64,000 nt of DNA from Stenotrophomonas sp. ESTM1D_MKCIP4_1 (GTDB taxonomy: Bacteria > Pseudomonadota > Gammaproteobacteria > Xanthomonadales > Xanthomonadaceae): positions 2,454,731 to 2,518,730 of the forward strand of contig NZ_CP026004.1 in NCBI RefSeq assembly GCF_003086895.1. The letters are read 5' to 3'. The notes under the pieces were generated by a model. It was not told where the DNA came from, made no database searches, and saw only the letters and a list, made by a program, of their open reading frames with translations. A program made the position numbers and the translations under genes. Positions 52,515 to 60,467 of the stretch are shown piece after piece (positions within the stretch are counted from its first letter, which is position 1; each line of letters begins with the position of its first letter).

Positions 52515-53279
52515 TCAGCCATGCGGGGAAGGGAGACGCGAGGCCCGCGCACGCCGGGCTTCGTTGTCATCCAGCGTGCGCAGCGTGGTGTGCACGAACT
52601 CAAGGTGAGCATGGGCCGCGGCGCGCGCGCGTTCGGGGTCACCTGCCAGCACGGCATCCATCATTTCGCGGTGCTGGTCGGACAGCGGCGAGAACGTGCG
52701 GGCCGAGGTGTAGAGCTTTTCGCGGCTCTGCGAGATGTTGGTCTGCAGCAGCTCGAACAGGCCCCGCATCACCTGCAGCAGCACCAGGTTGTGCGAGGCC
52801 TCGGCGATGGACAGATGGAAGGCTGCATCGGCCTCGGCCTCACCGGCCGGGTCGTCCCTGCCGTGTGCATCCATCATGGTCTGAAACGCCAGGGCGATGC
52901 GCGCACGGTCTTCATCGGTGGCGCGCAGCGCAGCGTGCCAGGCGGTGGCACCTTCCAGCGCGTGGCGGATTTCCAGCACGTCGAAGCGATATTCCGGATC
53001 CCCCTGGAACAGCGGCAGGTACGGCGCCAGCGGCTCGTCCAGCGCCTGCCGCGCCCGCGCGGCCGGCTCGGCGACGTAGGTTCCGCCGCCGACGCGCGCC
53101 GTCAGCAGCCCCTGGCTGGCGAGCTGCGCGATGGCCTCGCGCAGTGCCGTACGCGAAACCCCGAGCTGCACCGCCAGCGCCCGTTCGGCCGGCAGCCGGT
53201 CGCCCGGCTGCAGCTGTTGTTCCTGCACCAGCACGCGCAGCTGTGCGGCCACCTTGTCCGAAACCCGTTGCATGCTCAT
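52515..53279 (-). CDS. lldR: Lactate-responsive GntR/FadR-family regulator LldR
   Basis: A 254-aa regulator. The N-terminal winged helix (L-Q-P-G-D-R-L-P-A-E-R-A-L-A-V-Q-L-G-V-S-R-T) precedes an FCD ligand domain with the F-H-L-S-I-A-E-A-S-H-N metal/ligand stretch and a late A-H-A-H-L-E. The start at 53279 is preferred to the longer frame reaching 53357, which would run into lldP; a second ATG at 53273 is also possible and neither has a strong ribosome site. In E. coli LldR represses or activates lldPRD according to L-lactate. Two matching operators lie upstream of lldP. Confidence 0.88.
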   Translation of the reverse strand: MSMQRVSDKVAAQLRVLVQEQQLQPGDRLPAERALAVQLGVSRTALREAIAQLASQGLLTARVGGGTYVAEPAARARQALDEPLAPYLPLFQGDPEYRFDVLEIRHALEGATAWHAALRATDEDRARIALAFQTMMDAHGRDDPAGEAEADAAFHLSIAEASHNLVLLQVMRGLFELLQTNISQSREKLYTSARTFSPLSDQHREMMDAVLAGDPERARAAAHAHLEFVHTTLRTLDDNEARRARASRLPSPHG

Positions 53280-53332
53280 GGCGCCATTGTCGCCCGAACG
53301 GCCTGGCGGTGGAGGGACGCGCGCGGCATGGC

Positions 53333-54991
53333 TCAGGGAATCATCCAGGTCAGCCAATAGGCCTGCGCCAAGGTGATCAGGCCGACCATCGCAGTGAACA
53401 CCAGGCTGTGCTTGACGGTGAAGCGGAACAGATCCGATTCCTTGCCGGCCAGGCCCACCGCTGCGCAGGCAATGGCGATGGACTGCGGCGAAATCATCTT
53501 GCCGGTGACACCGCCGGTGGTGTTGGCCGCCACCAGCAGCACGTCGGACACCCCGATCTGCTGGGCGGTCGTGGCCTGCAGCGCGGAGAACAGTGCGTTG
53601 GAAGAGGTATCAGAGCCGGTGAGGAACACGCCCAGCCAGCCCAGGAACGGCGAGAAGAACGGGAACGCTTTTCCGGTATGGGCCAGCGCCAGGGCCAGCG
53701 TCGCCGACAGCCCGGAGTAGTTGGCGATGAAGGCGAACGCCAGGACCATGCCGATGGAGTAGATGGGCACGCGCAGTTCGCGCACGGTCTCGGCGAAGGT
53801 CTGCACGGCCGCTCTGGCCGGCATGCGCAGGGCGATGATGGCGATGATGGCGGCCAGGATGATGGCCGTGCCGGTGGCTGAGAACCAATCGAATTTGTAG
53901 ACCGCCTCGTAGCTCAGCGGTGCCGGCACGATCGGCGGCATTTTCTGCACCATCTGGTCCAGACCGGGAACCGGGATCTTCAGCACCCAGTTTTCCAGCC
54001 CCCCGCCGGCAACGAACAGCGCCTTGAACGGCTTGATGCTCCACAGCGTGACCATGGCGGTGAGGATCAGGAACGGCGACCACGCCTTGGCAATCTGGCC
54101 CGCACTGTAGCGCGGTGCTTCCAGCGCCTGCGCCGCCGCTTCGGCACTGGTGGCGGTGTCGAAGCGGAAGATGCGCACCGGCTTCCAGCGGCGCAGGAAC
54201 AGGGTGAGGCAGACCAGCGAGGCCAGCGACGCGGTGATGTCCGGCAGTTCCGGTCCGATGAAGTTGGAGGTGAGGTACTGGGCAATGGCGAACGAGCCGC
54301 CGGCCACAAGCACCGCCGGCCAAGTTTCCTTGATGCCGCGCCAGCCATTCATGATGGCCATGATCCAGAACAGCACGATGATCGTGAGGAACGGCAACTG
54401 ACGGCCGGCCATCTGCCCGATCTCGAACGCATCCAGGCCGGTGACCTGACCGGCGACGATGATCGGGATGCCCATTGCACCGAAGGCCACCGGAGCGGTG
54501 TTGACGATCAGGCACAGGCCCGCGGCATACAGCGGCTTGAAGCCCAGCCCCACCAGCAGCGCGGCAGTGATCGCCACCGGCGCACCGAAGCCCGCCGCAC
54601 CTTCCAGGAAGGCACCGAAGGCGAAGCCGACCATCAGCATCTGCAGCCGCTGGTCCTCGGTGACCGACAGGATCGAGGCGCGGATGATGTCGAACTGCCC
54701 GGTCTTGACCGAGACTTTGTACAGGAACACCGCGCCGATGATGATCCAGGCGATCGGCCACAGGCCGTAGGTGAAGCCAAAGCCGGCCGCGCCCAGGGCC
54801 TGCGCCAGCGGCATGCGGTAGAGCAACAGGGCCACACCCAGCGCGATGGCCACGGTGAGCGTCCCGGCCAGCCACCCCTTCATGCGCAGCACAGCCAACG
54901 CAACGAAGAAGAACGCGATCGGCAGCAGCGCGATCAGGCTGGACAACCACAGGTTGCCGGCGGGGTCGTACAGGTGTTGCCAGGGCTGCAT
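53333..54991 (-). CDS. lldP: L-lactate permease LldP
   Basis: A 552-aa LctP-family permease with a dozen or more membrane helices. Family segments include the N-terminal [48 protein letters not shown] and [18 protein letters not shown]. It imports L- and D-lactate with protons. It heads the minus-strand operon lldP-lldR-lldD-dld. Confidence 0.96.
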   Translation of the reverse strand: MQPWQHLYDPAGNLWLSSLIALLPIAFFFVALAVLRMKGWLAGTLTVAIALGVALLLYRMPLAQALGAAGFGFTYGLWPIAWIIIGAVFLYKVSVKTGQFDIIRASILSVTEDQRLQMLMVGFAFGAFLEGAAGFGAPVAITAALLVGLGFKPLYAAGLCLIVNTAPVAFGAMGIPIIVAGQVTGLDAFEIGQMAGRQLPFLTIIVLFWIMAIMNGWRGIKETWPAVLVAGGSFAIAQYLTSNFIGPELPDITASLASLVCLTLFLRRWKPVRIFRFDTATSAEAAAQALEAPRYSAGQIAKAWSPFLILTAMVTLWSIKPFKALFVAGGGLENWVLKIPVPGLDQMVQKMPPIVPAPLSYEAVYKFDWFSATGTAIILAAIIAIIALRMPARAAVQTFAETVRELRVPIYSIGMVLAFAFIANYSGLSATLALALAHTGKAFPFFSPFLGWLGVFLTGSDTSSNALFSALQATTAQQIGVSDVLLVAANTTGGVTGKMISPQSIAIACAAVGLAGKESDLFRFTVKHSLVFTAMVGLITLAQAYWLTWMIP

Positions 54992-55054
54992 GGAGGCTCT
55001 CGACTGGGGACGGGTTCACCACCATTTCTGATGGGGCGTCGTGACCACCGGCTC

Positions 55055-55071
55055 TATTGGTAGTACCAATA
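55055..55071. promoter_or_regulatory. Candidate LldR operator, lldP-proximal
   Basis: TATTGGTA-G-TACCAATA is a perfect 17-bp palindrome with the TGGT-N-ACCA core expected for FadR-subfamily regulators. It is centred 72 bp upstream of the lldP start. Confidence 0.75.
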
Positions 55072-55153
55072 TGAATGCCCGGTGGGCCACGCGACGCAGA
55101 TTGAACCGTCTATCCCGCGCTGAGCCTATTAGACCATAGCGTTAGATCTCGAC

Positions 55154-55168
55154 ATTGGTCGGACCATT
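55154..55168. promoter_or_regulatory. Candidate LldR operator, distal
   Basis: ATTGGTC-G-GACCATT, a near-perfect palindrome (one mismatch) with the same TTGGT/ACCA core, about 98 bp from the proximal site. The pair could support a repression loop over the lldP promoter, as with the two operators in E. coli. Confidence 0.65.
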
Positions 55169-55186
55169 TATTGGTGAGGGGAGACA

Positions 55187-55250
55187 GGGTCAGAGCCCCT
55201 GCGGGGATCTGACCCTGCCTGGGGTCGGATCCCCGCAGGGGCTCTGACCC
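55187..55250. repeat. Long inverted repeat, intergenic
   Basis: A 29-bp arm (55187-55215) pairs with 55222-55250 apart from one G.T position, with a 6-base loop. Each arm contains its own CCCCTGCGGGG palindrome. Its GGGTCAGAGCCC...GATC-GACCCC outline is a form I know as a dispersed repeat in Stenotrophomonas/Xanthomonas. It sits 14 bp after the mgtC-family stop and may act as its terminator, insulating it from lldP control. Confidence 0.7.
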
Positions 55251-55263
55251 CACTGCGGTCCCC

Positions 55264-55713
55264 TCAGAGTTTCTTCTCCACCCGCCGGATGACCGCCAGC
55301 ACCAGCACGCACAGCACGCTCACCCCGATGGCGATCACGTACTTGCCAATGCCCACGGCAATGCCGATGGCCGCTGCCATCACCAGTGAGCTTGCGGTGG
55401 TCAGCCCGCTGACCTGATCTTCGCGGTTGCCGCGCAGGATGGTGCCGGCGGCAACGAAGCCGACGCAGGCCACCACTGCCTCGATCAGGCGTACCGGATC
55501 GACCTGCAGCAGGTCGCGATAGCGCTCCTGCTGGAAGTGTTCGGCCACCGAATCACCGAGGCCGACAATCAATGCCGCCGCCCCGGCGATCAGCATGTGC
55601 GTACGCAGGCCCGCAGCATGCTTGCCCATCTCGCGTTCGACGCCCAGCACACCGCCGAACAACATCGCGGCGGCCACGCGCAGCAGGATCGATACGTCCT
55701 GGGTGAGTTCCAT
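55264..55713 (-). CDS. MgtC/SapB-family membrane protein
   Basis: A 149-aa membrane protein with about four to five helices. It shows M-L-F-G-G-V-L-G-V-E-R-E near residue 17, L-R-T-H-M-L-I-A-G-A-A-A-L, V-V-A-C-V-G-F-V-A-A-G-T-I-L-R and the T-T-A-S-S-L-V-M-A-A-A-I-G-I-A-V-G-I-G signature. Classical MgtC is longer, so this is the short YhiD/SapB form whose role is mostly unknown (magnesium or ATP synthase control in MgtC). The ATG at 55713 is chosen for its GGAG 7 bp upstream, and that ribosome site lies inside a hairpin. Confidence 0.85.
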   Translation of the reverse strand: MELTQDVSILLRVAAAMLFGGVLGVEREMGKHAAGLRTHMLIAGAAALIVGLGDSVAEHFQQERYRDLLQVDPVRLIEAVVACVGFVAAGTILRGNREDQVSGLTTASSLVMAAAIGIAVGIGKYVIAIGVSVLCVLVLAVIRRVEKKL

Positions 55714-55719
55714 GGGCAG

Positions 55720-55741
55720 GCTCCGGGTGTTTTCCCGGAGC
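55720..55741 (-). promoter_or_regulatory. Hairpin covering the mgtC-family ribosome site
   Basis: On the minus-strand mRNA GCUCCGGG pairs perfectly with CCCGGAGC around an AAAACA loop, and the GGAG ribosome site is in the 3' arm, 7 bases before AUG. The arm could block translation until opened. It could also be the terminator of the upstream SDR gene, though it has no U run. Confidence 0.55.
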
Positions 55742-55837
55742 GTGGCGCGAAGGCCGTGGCATCCCGGTGAAGGTGCCACCACGGCCGGTTCACCCGCCGG
55801 CGCCACGCGATGCCCGGCGCCGTGCCCCCTCAGCGCA

Positions 55838-56596
55838 TCACTGCGCCAGGTAGCCACCATCGATCGCGTAGTAGGTGCCGGTCGCGAACGACGCGTCATC
55901 ACTGGCCAGCCAGGCGACCAGCGCGGCCACTTCGTCCGGCGTTCCCAGGCGCTTGAGCGCATGGCGGCTTTCCAGCGTCGCCCGCACCTTCGCATCCATC
56001 TTCTCCAGCAGCGGCGTGGCGATGAAGCCCGGGCCGACCGCGTTGATGCGGATGCCATCGGCGGCGTGTTCCCACGCAGCGGTCTGGGTCAGGCCGACCA
56101 CGCCGTGCTTGGCCGCCACGTAAGCAGTAGAACCCGCATAACCCACCTGGCCAAGAATCGAGGCCATGTTGATGATGCTGCCGCCCTTGCCCGCCGCCCG
56201 CATCGCCTGGATCTGCGCACGCTGGCACAGGAACACGCTGGTCAGGTTCACATCCACCACGCGCTTCCAGCCATCGATCGGATAATCGCCACTGCTCTCT
56301 GACGGGCCGCCGATGCCGGCATTGTTCACCGCAACGTCGATGCTCCCCAGTTCCTTCACCGTGCGCTGCACGGCGGCTTCCACCGCAGCTTCATCGGTCA
56401 CGTCCAGTGCAATGCCGATGGCCTGCACGCCCTTGGCCTTCAAGGTCTGCACCGTGGCATCCACCGCATCCTGCTTCAGATCCCACACCGAAATACGGGC
56501 GCCCGATGCGGCAAGCAGTTCGGCCACGGCGAGGCCGATGCCGGACACACCGCCGGTCACGATCGCGGTCTTGCCCTTGAGCTGGTAGTCGATCAT
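55838..56596 (-). CDS. SDR-family NAD(P)-dependent oxidoreductase
   Basis: A 252-aa classical short-chain dehydrogenase: T-G-G-V-S-G-I-G nucleotide loop at 14-21, D-V-T-D, N-N-A-G-I-G-G, and the catalytic S...Y-V-A-A-K (S-T-A-Y-V-A-A-K-H-G). The end (Y-Y-A-I-D-G-G-Y) is the usual SDR C-terminus. W-D at the end of strand 2 suggests NAD preference, since the acidic residue binds the ribose. The substrate is unknown. The ATG at 56596 is chosen because it has GGAGA upstream and because the longer frame adds unrelated sequence. It diverges from the OYE reductase. Confidence 0.88.
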   Translation of the reverse strand: MIDYQLKGKTAIVTGGVSGIGLAVAELLAASGARISVWDLKQDAVDATVQTLKAKGVQAIGIALDVTDEAAVEAAVQRTVKELGSIDVAVNNAGIGGPSESSGDYPIDGWKRVVDVNLTSVFLCQRAQIQAMRAAGKGGSIINMASILGQVGYAGSTAYVAAKHGVVGLTQTAAWEHAADGIRINAVGPGFIATPLLEKMDAKVRATLESRHALKRLGTPDEVAALVAWLASDDASFATGTYYAIDGGYLAQ

Positions 56597-56784
56597 CTGT
56601 GTTCTCCACGTGTTGGTAAGCGCTGCGGAACGGGTCCGCCTGTTGATGACGGTACGCCTGCCCGTGTTACGGAGGTGCCATCTCTGTTGAGTTTCGTGGC
56701 GCAGGGGCTGCAACGATCCTTCCCATCGCTGCAACGCGTTCGCGCCTATGCTCAGACGCACCCCCTTCCCCAGTGGAACTTCCG

Positions 56785-57876
56785 ATGAGCCCTGCCGCCG
56801 ATCTGCTGTTCACGCCTGCACGCCTTGGCGATATCGCCGTGGCCAACCGCATTGCCATGGCACCGCTGACGCGCAACCGCGCCCTGCCCGACCGCGTGCC
56901 TTCACCGCTCGCGATCACCTACTACCGGCAACGTGCCAGCGCCGGCCTGATCATCGCCGAGGCCACGCAGATCAGTCCGCTCGGCCAGGGCTACCTGGAC
57001 ACCCCGGGCATCTACAGCGCGGCGCAGGTGGCTGCGTGGAAGTCCATCACCGATGCGGTGCATGCCGAAGGCGGACGCATCGTGCTGCAGCTCTGGCATG
57101 TGGGCCGTATTTCTCACACCAGCTTGCTGCCGGAAGGCGAGGTGCCGGTGGCACCGAGTGCGATCCGGGCCAATGGCAAGACCTTTACCGCGAACGGCTT
57201 CGAGGATGTTTCCGCGCCGCGTGCACTGGCCATTGAAGAGATCCCGGCGCTGATCGAGGATTACCGCATTGCGGCCCGCAATGCGATGGCTGCTGGCTTT
57301 GACGGTGTGGAAGTGCACGCGGCCAACGGCTACCTGATCGACCAGTTCCTGCGTGACGGCAGCAATCACCGCAGCGATGCCTACGGTGGCAGCATCGAAA
57401 ACCGTACGCGCTTGCTGTATGAGGTGGTCAGTGCGGTAGCCGAAGCCATCGGTGCGGGCCGTACCGGCGTGCGCCTGTCGCCGGTAACGCCGGTCAACGA
57501 TGCGCACGACAGCAATCCGCAGCCGCTGTTCGACCGCGCGGTGGAGCGCCTGGACACGATCGAGGGCCTGGCCTTCATCCATGTCATCGAAGGTGCCACC
57601 GGCGGCGACCGTGACAACCTGGCCTTCGACTACGCCGGCCTGCGTGCGCGCTTCCGTGGCCCGTGGATTGCCAACAATGGCTACGACGCGGCACGTGCCG
57701 AGCAGGCCATCGCGCGCGGCTACGCTGACATGGTGGCCTTTGGCCGGCCTTTCATCGCCAATCCCGATCTTGTGGCCCGCCTGCGCAGCGGCGCCGCGCT
57801 GGCTGACCTCGACCCGGCAACGCTGTATGGCGGTGGTGAACGCGGCTATACCGACTACCCCGCATTGGGTGGTTGA
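56785..57876 (+). CDS. Old Yellow Enzyme family alkene reductase
   Basis: A 363-aa FMN-dependent ene-reductase of the NemA/OYE class: L-F-T-P-A-R-L-G-D-I-A-V-A-N-R-I-A-M-A-P-L-T-R-N-R, L-Q-L-W-H-V-G-R-I-S-H, and the substrate-binding H-A-A-N-G-Y-L-I-D-Q-F-L (His/Asn pair), then S-I-E-N-R and A-F-G-R-P-F-I-A-N-P-D-L. It reduces activated C=C bonds with NAD(P)H. The ATG at 56785 has GGAA 8 bp upstream; a GTG 12 bp earlier is less likely. It diverges from the SDR gene across a 188-bp gap. Confidence 0.93.
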   Translation: MSPAADLLFTPARLGDIAVANRIAMAPLTRNRALPDRVPSPLAITYYRQRASAGLIIAEATQISPLGQGYLDTPGIYSAAQVAAWKSITDAVHAEGGRIVLQLWHVGRISHTSLLPEGEVPVAPSAIRANGKTFTANGFEDVSAPRALAIEEIPALIEDYRIAARNAMAAGFDGVEVHAANGYLIDQFLRDGSNHRSDAYGGSIENRTRLLYEVVSAVAEAIGAGRTGVRLSPVTPVNDAHDSNPQPLFDRAVERLDTIEGLAFIHVIEGATGGDRDNLAFDYAGLRARFRGPWIANNGYDAARAEQAIARGYADMVAFGRPFIANPDLVARLRSGAALADLDPATLYGGGERGYTDYPALGG

Positions 57877-57880
57877 ACCC

Positions 57881-57990
57881 TCTGCCGGCCAGCGACCGGT
57901 GCTACCTGGATTGTGTGCCGGTCGGCGGCCGGCGTTGCCTGGACTGCATGCCGGCCAGCGGCCGGCGTTGCCTGGATCGGGTGCCTGCCG
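57881..57990. repeat. 33-bp tandem repeat, three units plus partial
   Basis: A unit of about 33 bp beginning TGCCGGCCAGCGGCCGGCG and ending TTGCCTGGA plus a few bases repeats three times with mutations and once partially. Each unit contains the GCCGGC-type palindromes of SMAG repeats. It lies between convergent genes and is probably non-coding, a head-to-tail amplification of a REP-like sequence. Confidence 0.65.
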
Positions 57991-57996
57991 GCGGGC

Positions 57997-59907
57997 TCAA
58001 TACACCGGCAGATCGATGTAGCTGGCCTGCGCTGCGCTGTGCCACACCCGCTGCGTCGCCTTCTGGTAATCGCCCGGCTTGGCCAGGTAGATGTTCGGCA
58101 CGTAGGTCTGCGGGTTGCGGTCGTACAGCGGGAACAGGCTCGATTGCACCTGCACCATCACCCGGTGCCCCTTCTGGAACACATGGTTGGCGTTGGACAG
58201 GTCAAAGCGGTACGGCAGCACCTGGTTTGCGGCCAGTGCCTTCGGTGCGCTGAAACTCTCGCGGTAGCGGCCACGGAAGATCGCCAGCGACACCGGCAGC
58301 TCGTAACCGCCCATCTCCGGCGTCGATGCTTCCTGGTCCGGGTAGACGTCAATCAGCTTCACCACCCAATCGCTGTCCGTGCCGCTGGTCGATGCCTGCA
58401 GATGCACGACCGGCGCGCCGCCGATGCGCAGTGGCTCGCTCAATGGCTCAGTGATGAAGGTCAACACGTCCGGCCGCCCATCGACGAACCGCTGGTCCTT
58501 CACCAGCCAGGTGGTCCACATGTCGCGGTCACCGAAACGCACCGGCCGCGGCACGAACGGCACCGGCTTGGCCGGGTCGGAGACGTACTCCTCGAACTCG
58601 CCCTCACCCGCCGCGGGTGCCTGGAAGGCCAGCTTGCCACCGGCACGCAGGTACAGCGGCTTGCTGGCCGCCGTGCAGCCCTTGTCGCAGCTGCGCGGCC
58701 AGCCCTGCAGGCGATCCCAGTGGTTCTCGCCCGTGTTGTAGATCAGCACCGGCGGCGTGTCGGCCTTCGGCGCGCCATCCACCAGATACTGGTCGAAGAA
58801 GGGCTTGAGTACGTCGCGGCGGAACTGCAGCGCGGTATCGCCGTCGAATTTCAGCGCGCCCAGTTCGCTGCCGGTGTAGTTCACCTGGCTGTGCCGCCAC
58901 GGCCCCATCACCAGGTAGTTGAGGGTGTTGCCGGTGTCGCGGCCCTCCATCGCCTGGTAGGCGTGGTTGGCACCCCACATGTCTTCCTGGTCCCACAGGC
59001 CCTGCAGCCACATCGTCGGCACCTTCAACGGTGTCTTCGCCATCACCGCATCCAGCGCCTGGCCCTGCCAGAACGCATCGTAGGCCGGGTGCTGCACCAG
59101 CTTCTTCCACCAGGTCAGCTGGTCCACGCCGGTGAAGCGTGCGTAGTCTCCAGCCGAGCCGATGCGCAGGAACGTGCTGTAGTCGTCGTAGCCGAGGCTG
59201 GGCAGCGGCGTGCCCTTGCCGCGCTTCTCGGTCTGCATGGCGAAGTAGTTGAAGTTGACCTGGCGGAATGCACCGTAGTTGAGCCAGTCATCGCCCATCC
59301 AGCCATCGACCATGGGGCTCTGCGGCGCGGCCACCTTCAGTGCGGGGTGCGGGTCGGTCAACGCCATCACCACGGTGAACCCTTCATACGACGAGCCCAG
59401 CATGCCGACCTTGCCGTTGGTTTCCGGCACATGCTTGACCAGCCAGTCGATGGTGTCCCAGGCGTCGGTGGAATGGTCCACCTTGGTGTTGTTCAGCGGC
59501 CCGCGCAGCGGCCGGGTCATCACGTAATCGCCTTCGGAACCGTACTTGCCGCGGATGTCCTGGAACACGCGGATGTAGCCGCCATCGACGAACACTTCAT
59601 CGCCCTGCGGCAGCATGTCACGCATGCGCGGCGAATCGGTGCGGCTGGCGCGGCCAGCGGCATCGTAGGGCGTGCGGGTCAGCAGGATCGGTGCGTTGTG
59701 CGCTCCCTTGGGCACCACGATGACGGTGTACAGCCGGGTGCCATCACGCATCGGTACCATCACCACGCGCTTGTCATAGTCGCGGCCGACATCGGGGGCC
59801 ACGAAGGGCTTTCCGCTGATGTCCGGGGTCATCGGCGGGGTATCGGCGGCCAGCACGGTGCTGGACAGGCAAAGGGCGATGGCTACAGCAACGGCACGCA
59901 CACGCAT
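57997..59907 (-). CDS. Secreted S15/CocE-NonD family acyl hydrolase or X-Pro peptidase
   Basis: A 636-aa exported hydrolase. Signal peptide at 1-21. The X-Pro/CocE alpha-beta hydrolase domain shows M-R-D-G-T-R-L-Y-T-V, the R-T-P-Y-D segment, the nucleophile G-S-S-Y-E-G, and W-L-Q-G-L-W-D-Q-E-D, then a jelly-roll C-terminal domain with K-G-H-R-V-M-V-Q-V-Q-S-S (catalytic His region). Family members cleave X-Pro dipeptides, esters or acyl side chains; the substrate cannot be read from sequence. The ATG at 59907 has GGGAGGGG in front, so the longer frame to 60012 is rejected. Confidence 0.85.
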   Translation of the reverse strand: MRVRAVAVAIALCLSSTVLAADTPPMTPDISGKPFVAPDVGRDYDKRVVMVPMRDGTRLYTVIVVPKGAHNAPILLTRTPYDAAGRASRTDSPRMRDMLPQGDEVFVDGGYIRVFQDIRGKYGSEGDYVMTRPLRGPLNNTKVDHSTDAWDTIDWLVKHVPETNGKVGMLGSSYEGFTVVMALTDPHPALKVAAPQSPMVDGWMGDDWLNYGAFRQVNFNYFAMQTEKRGKGTPLPSLGYDDYSTFLRIGSAGDYARFTGVDQLTWWKKLVQHPAYDAFWQGQALDAVMAKTPLKVPTMWLQGLWDQEDMWGANHAYQAMEGRDTGNTLNYLVMGPWRHSQVNYTGSELGALKFDGDTALQFRRDVLKPFFDQYLVDGAPKADTPPVLIYNTGENHWDRLQGWPRSCDKGCTAASKPLYLRAGGKLAFQAPAAGEGEFEEYVSDPAKPVPFVPRPVRFGDRDMWTTWLVKDQRFVDGRPDVLTFITEPLSEPLRIGGAPVVHLQASTSGTDSDWVVKLIDVYPDQEASTPEMGGYELPVSLAIFRGRYRESFSAPKALAANQVLPYRFDLSNANHVFQKGHRVMVQVQSSLFPLYDRNPQTYVPNIYLAKPGDYQKATQRVWHSAAQASYIDLPVY

Positions 59908-60050
59908 GGAAACCCCTCCCGGCAGGAAAGTCCCAAGCCTACTCCTGCCCTGCCCGGTAAGGTGTGTGCAAGCTTTGCGTTCTACGCTCTTTGGGGGCAG
60001 GACTGATGGCACATGCCAACCGGTGCAGGGCAGCGCTCGCCGGGCAGACG

Positions 60051-60077
60051 GTAGTGCTGGCCGCTGGCCGGCACTAC
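60051..60077. repeat. SMAG-type GTAG palindrome
   Basis: GTAGTGCTGGCC (60051-60062), a GCT loop, then GGCCGGCACTAC (60066-60077), paired except for one T.G position. This is the standard Stenotrophomonas GTAG REP form. It lies just after the stop of the small SnoaL-like gene. Confidence 0.8.
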
Positions 60078-60080
60078 CGA

Positions 60081-60467
60081 TCAGGCTGTTGCCACCTCAT
60101 GCAGCGCCAACCAGCGCCAACGCCCCTGCTCCTGCCGCAGCACCGCCAGCGATTCCCGCCACACGACCGCCCCATCGCCCACGGCGTGCCCTTCGCGGTA
60201 ACGCAACACCGCCAGCGATGGCGGCGCCTCGGTCGCCAGCACGGCGTCGATGGCGATGCGCAGGCCAGGCCGCGCCCCATGCCCGCCAACGAACAACGCC
60301 TGTACCGCCTGCCGATCCAGGCGCCGCCCGGCGATGCCGACCATGCTGAAATCCGCGCAGAAGTGCGCCATCAGATCGTCGAGTGCTTCGGCGCCCACCT
60401 CGGCGCGGAACCAGGCCTGCAGCGTGTCGTGCAGTTCGTGGATTTCATGTTCGGCCGTGTGTTGCAT
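60081..60467 (-). CDS. Small SnoaL/NTF2-like (DUF4440) protein
   Basis: A 128-aa protein: E-I-H-E-L-H-D-T-L-Q-A-W-F at the start, L-M-A-H-F-C-A-D-F-S-M-V-G near residue 37 and the final W-R-W-L-A-L-H-E-V make an NTF2-like cone fold likely. Such proteins bind small ligands or act as simple enzymes. Its ATG shares a base with the MFS stop (TGATG), so the two are translated together. Substrate unknown. Confidence 0.75.
   Translation of the reverse strand: MQHTAEHEIHELHDTLQAWFRAEVGAEALDDLMAHFCADFSMVGIAGRRLDRQAVQALFVGGHGARPGLRIAIDAVLATEAPPSLAVLRYREGHAVGDGAVVWRESLAVLRQEQGRWRWLALHEVATA

Noticed and set aside
52865-53881. A 338-codon plus-strand frame across lldR and the end of lldP
   Set aside because: It crosses two real genes on the other strand and has a Pro/Arg/His-rich, domain-free product.
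57873-58253. A 126-codon plus-strand frame with 11-residue Cys-rich repeats
   Set aside because: It arises from a 33-bp DNA repeat, runs into the S15 hydrolase gene on the other strand, and has no convincing ribosome site.
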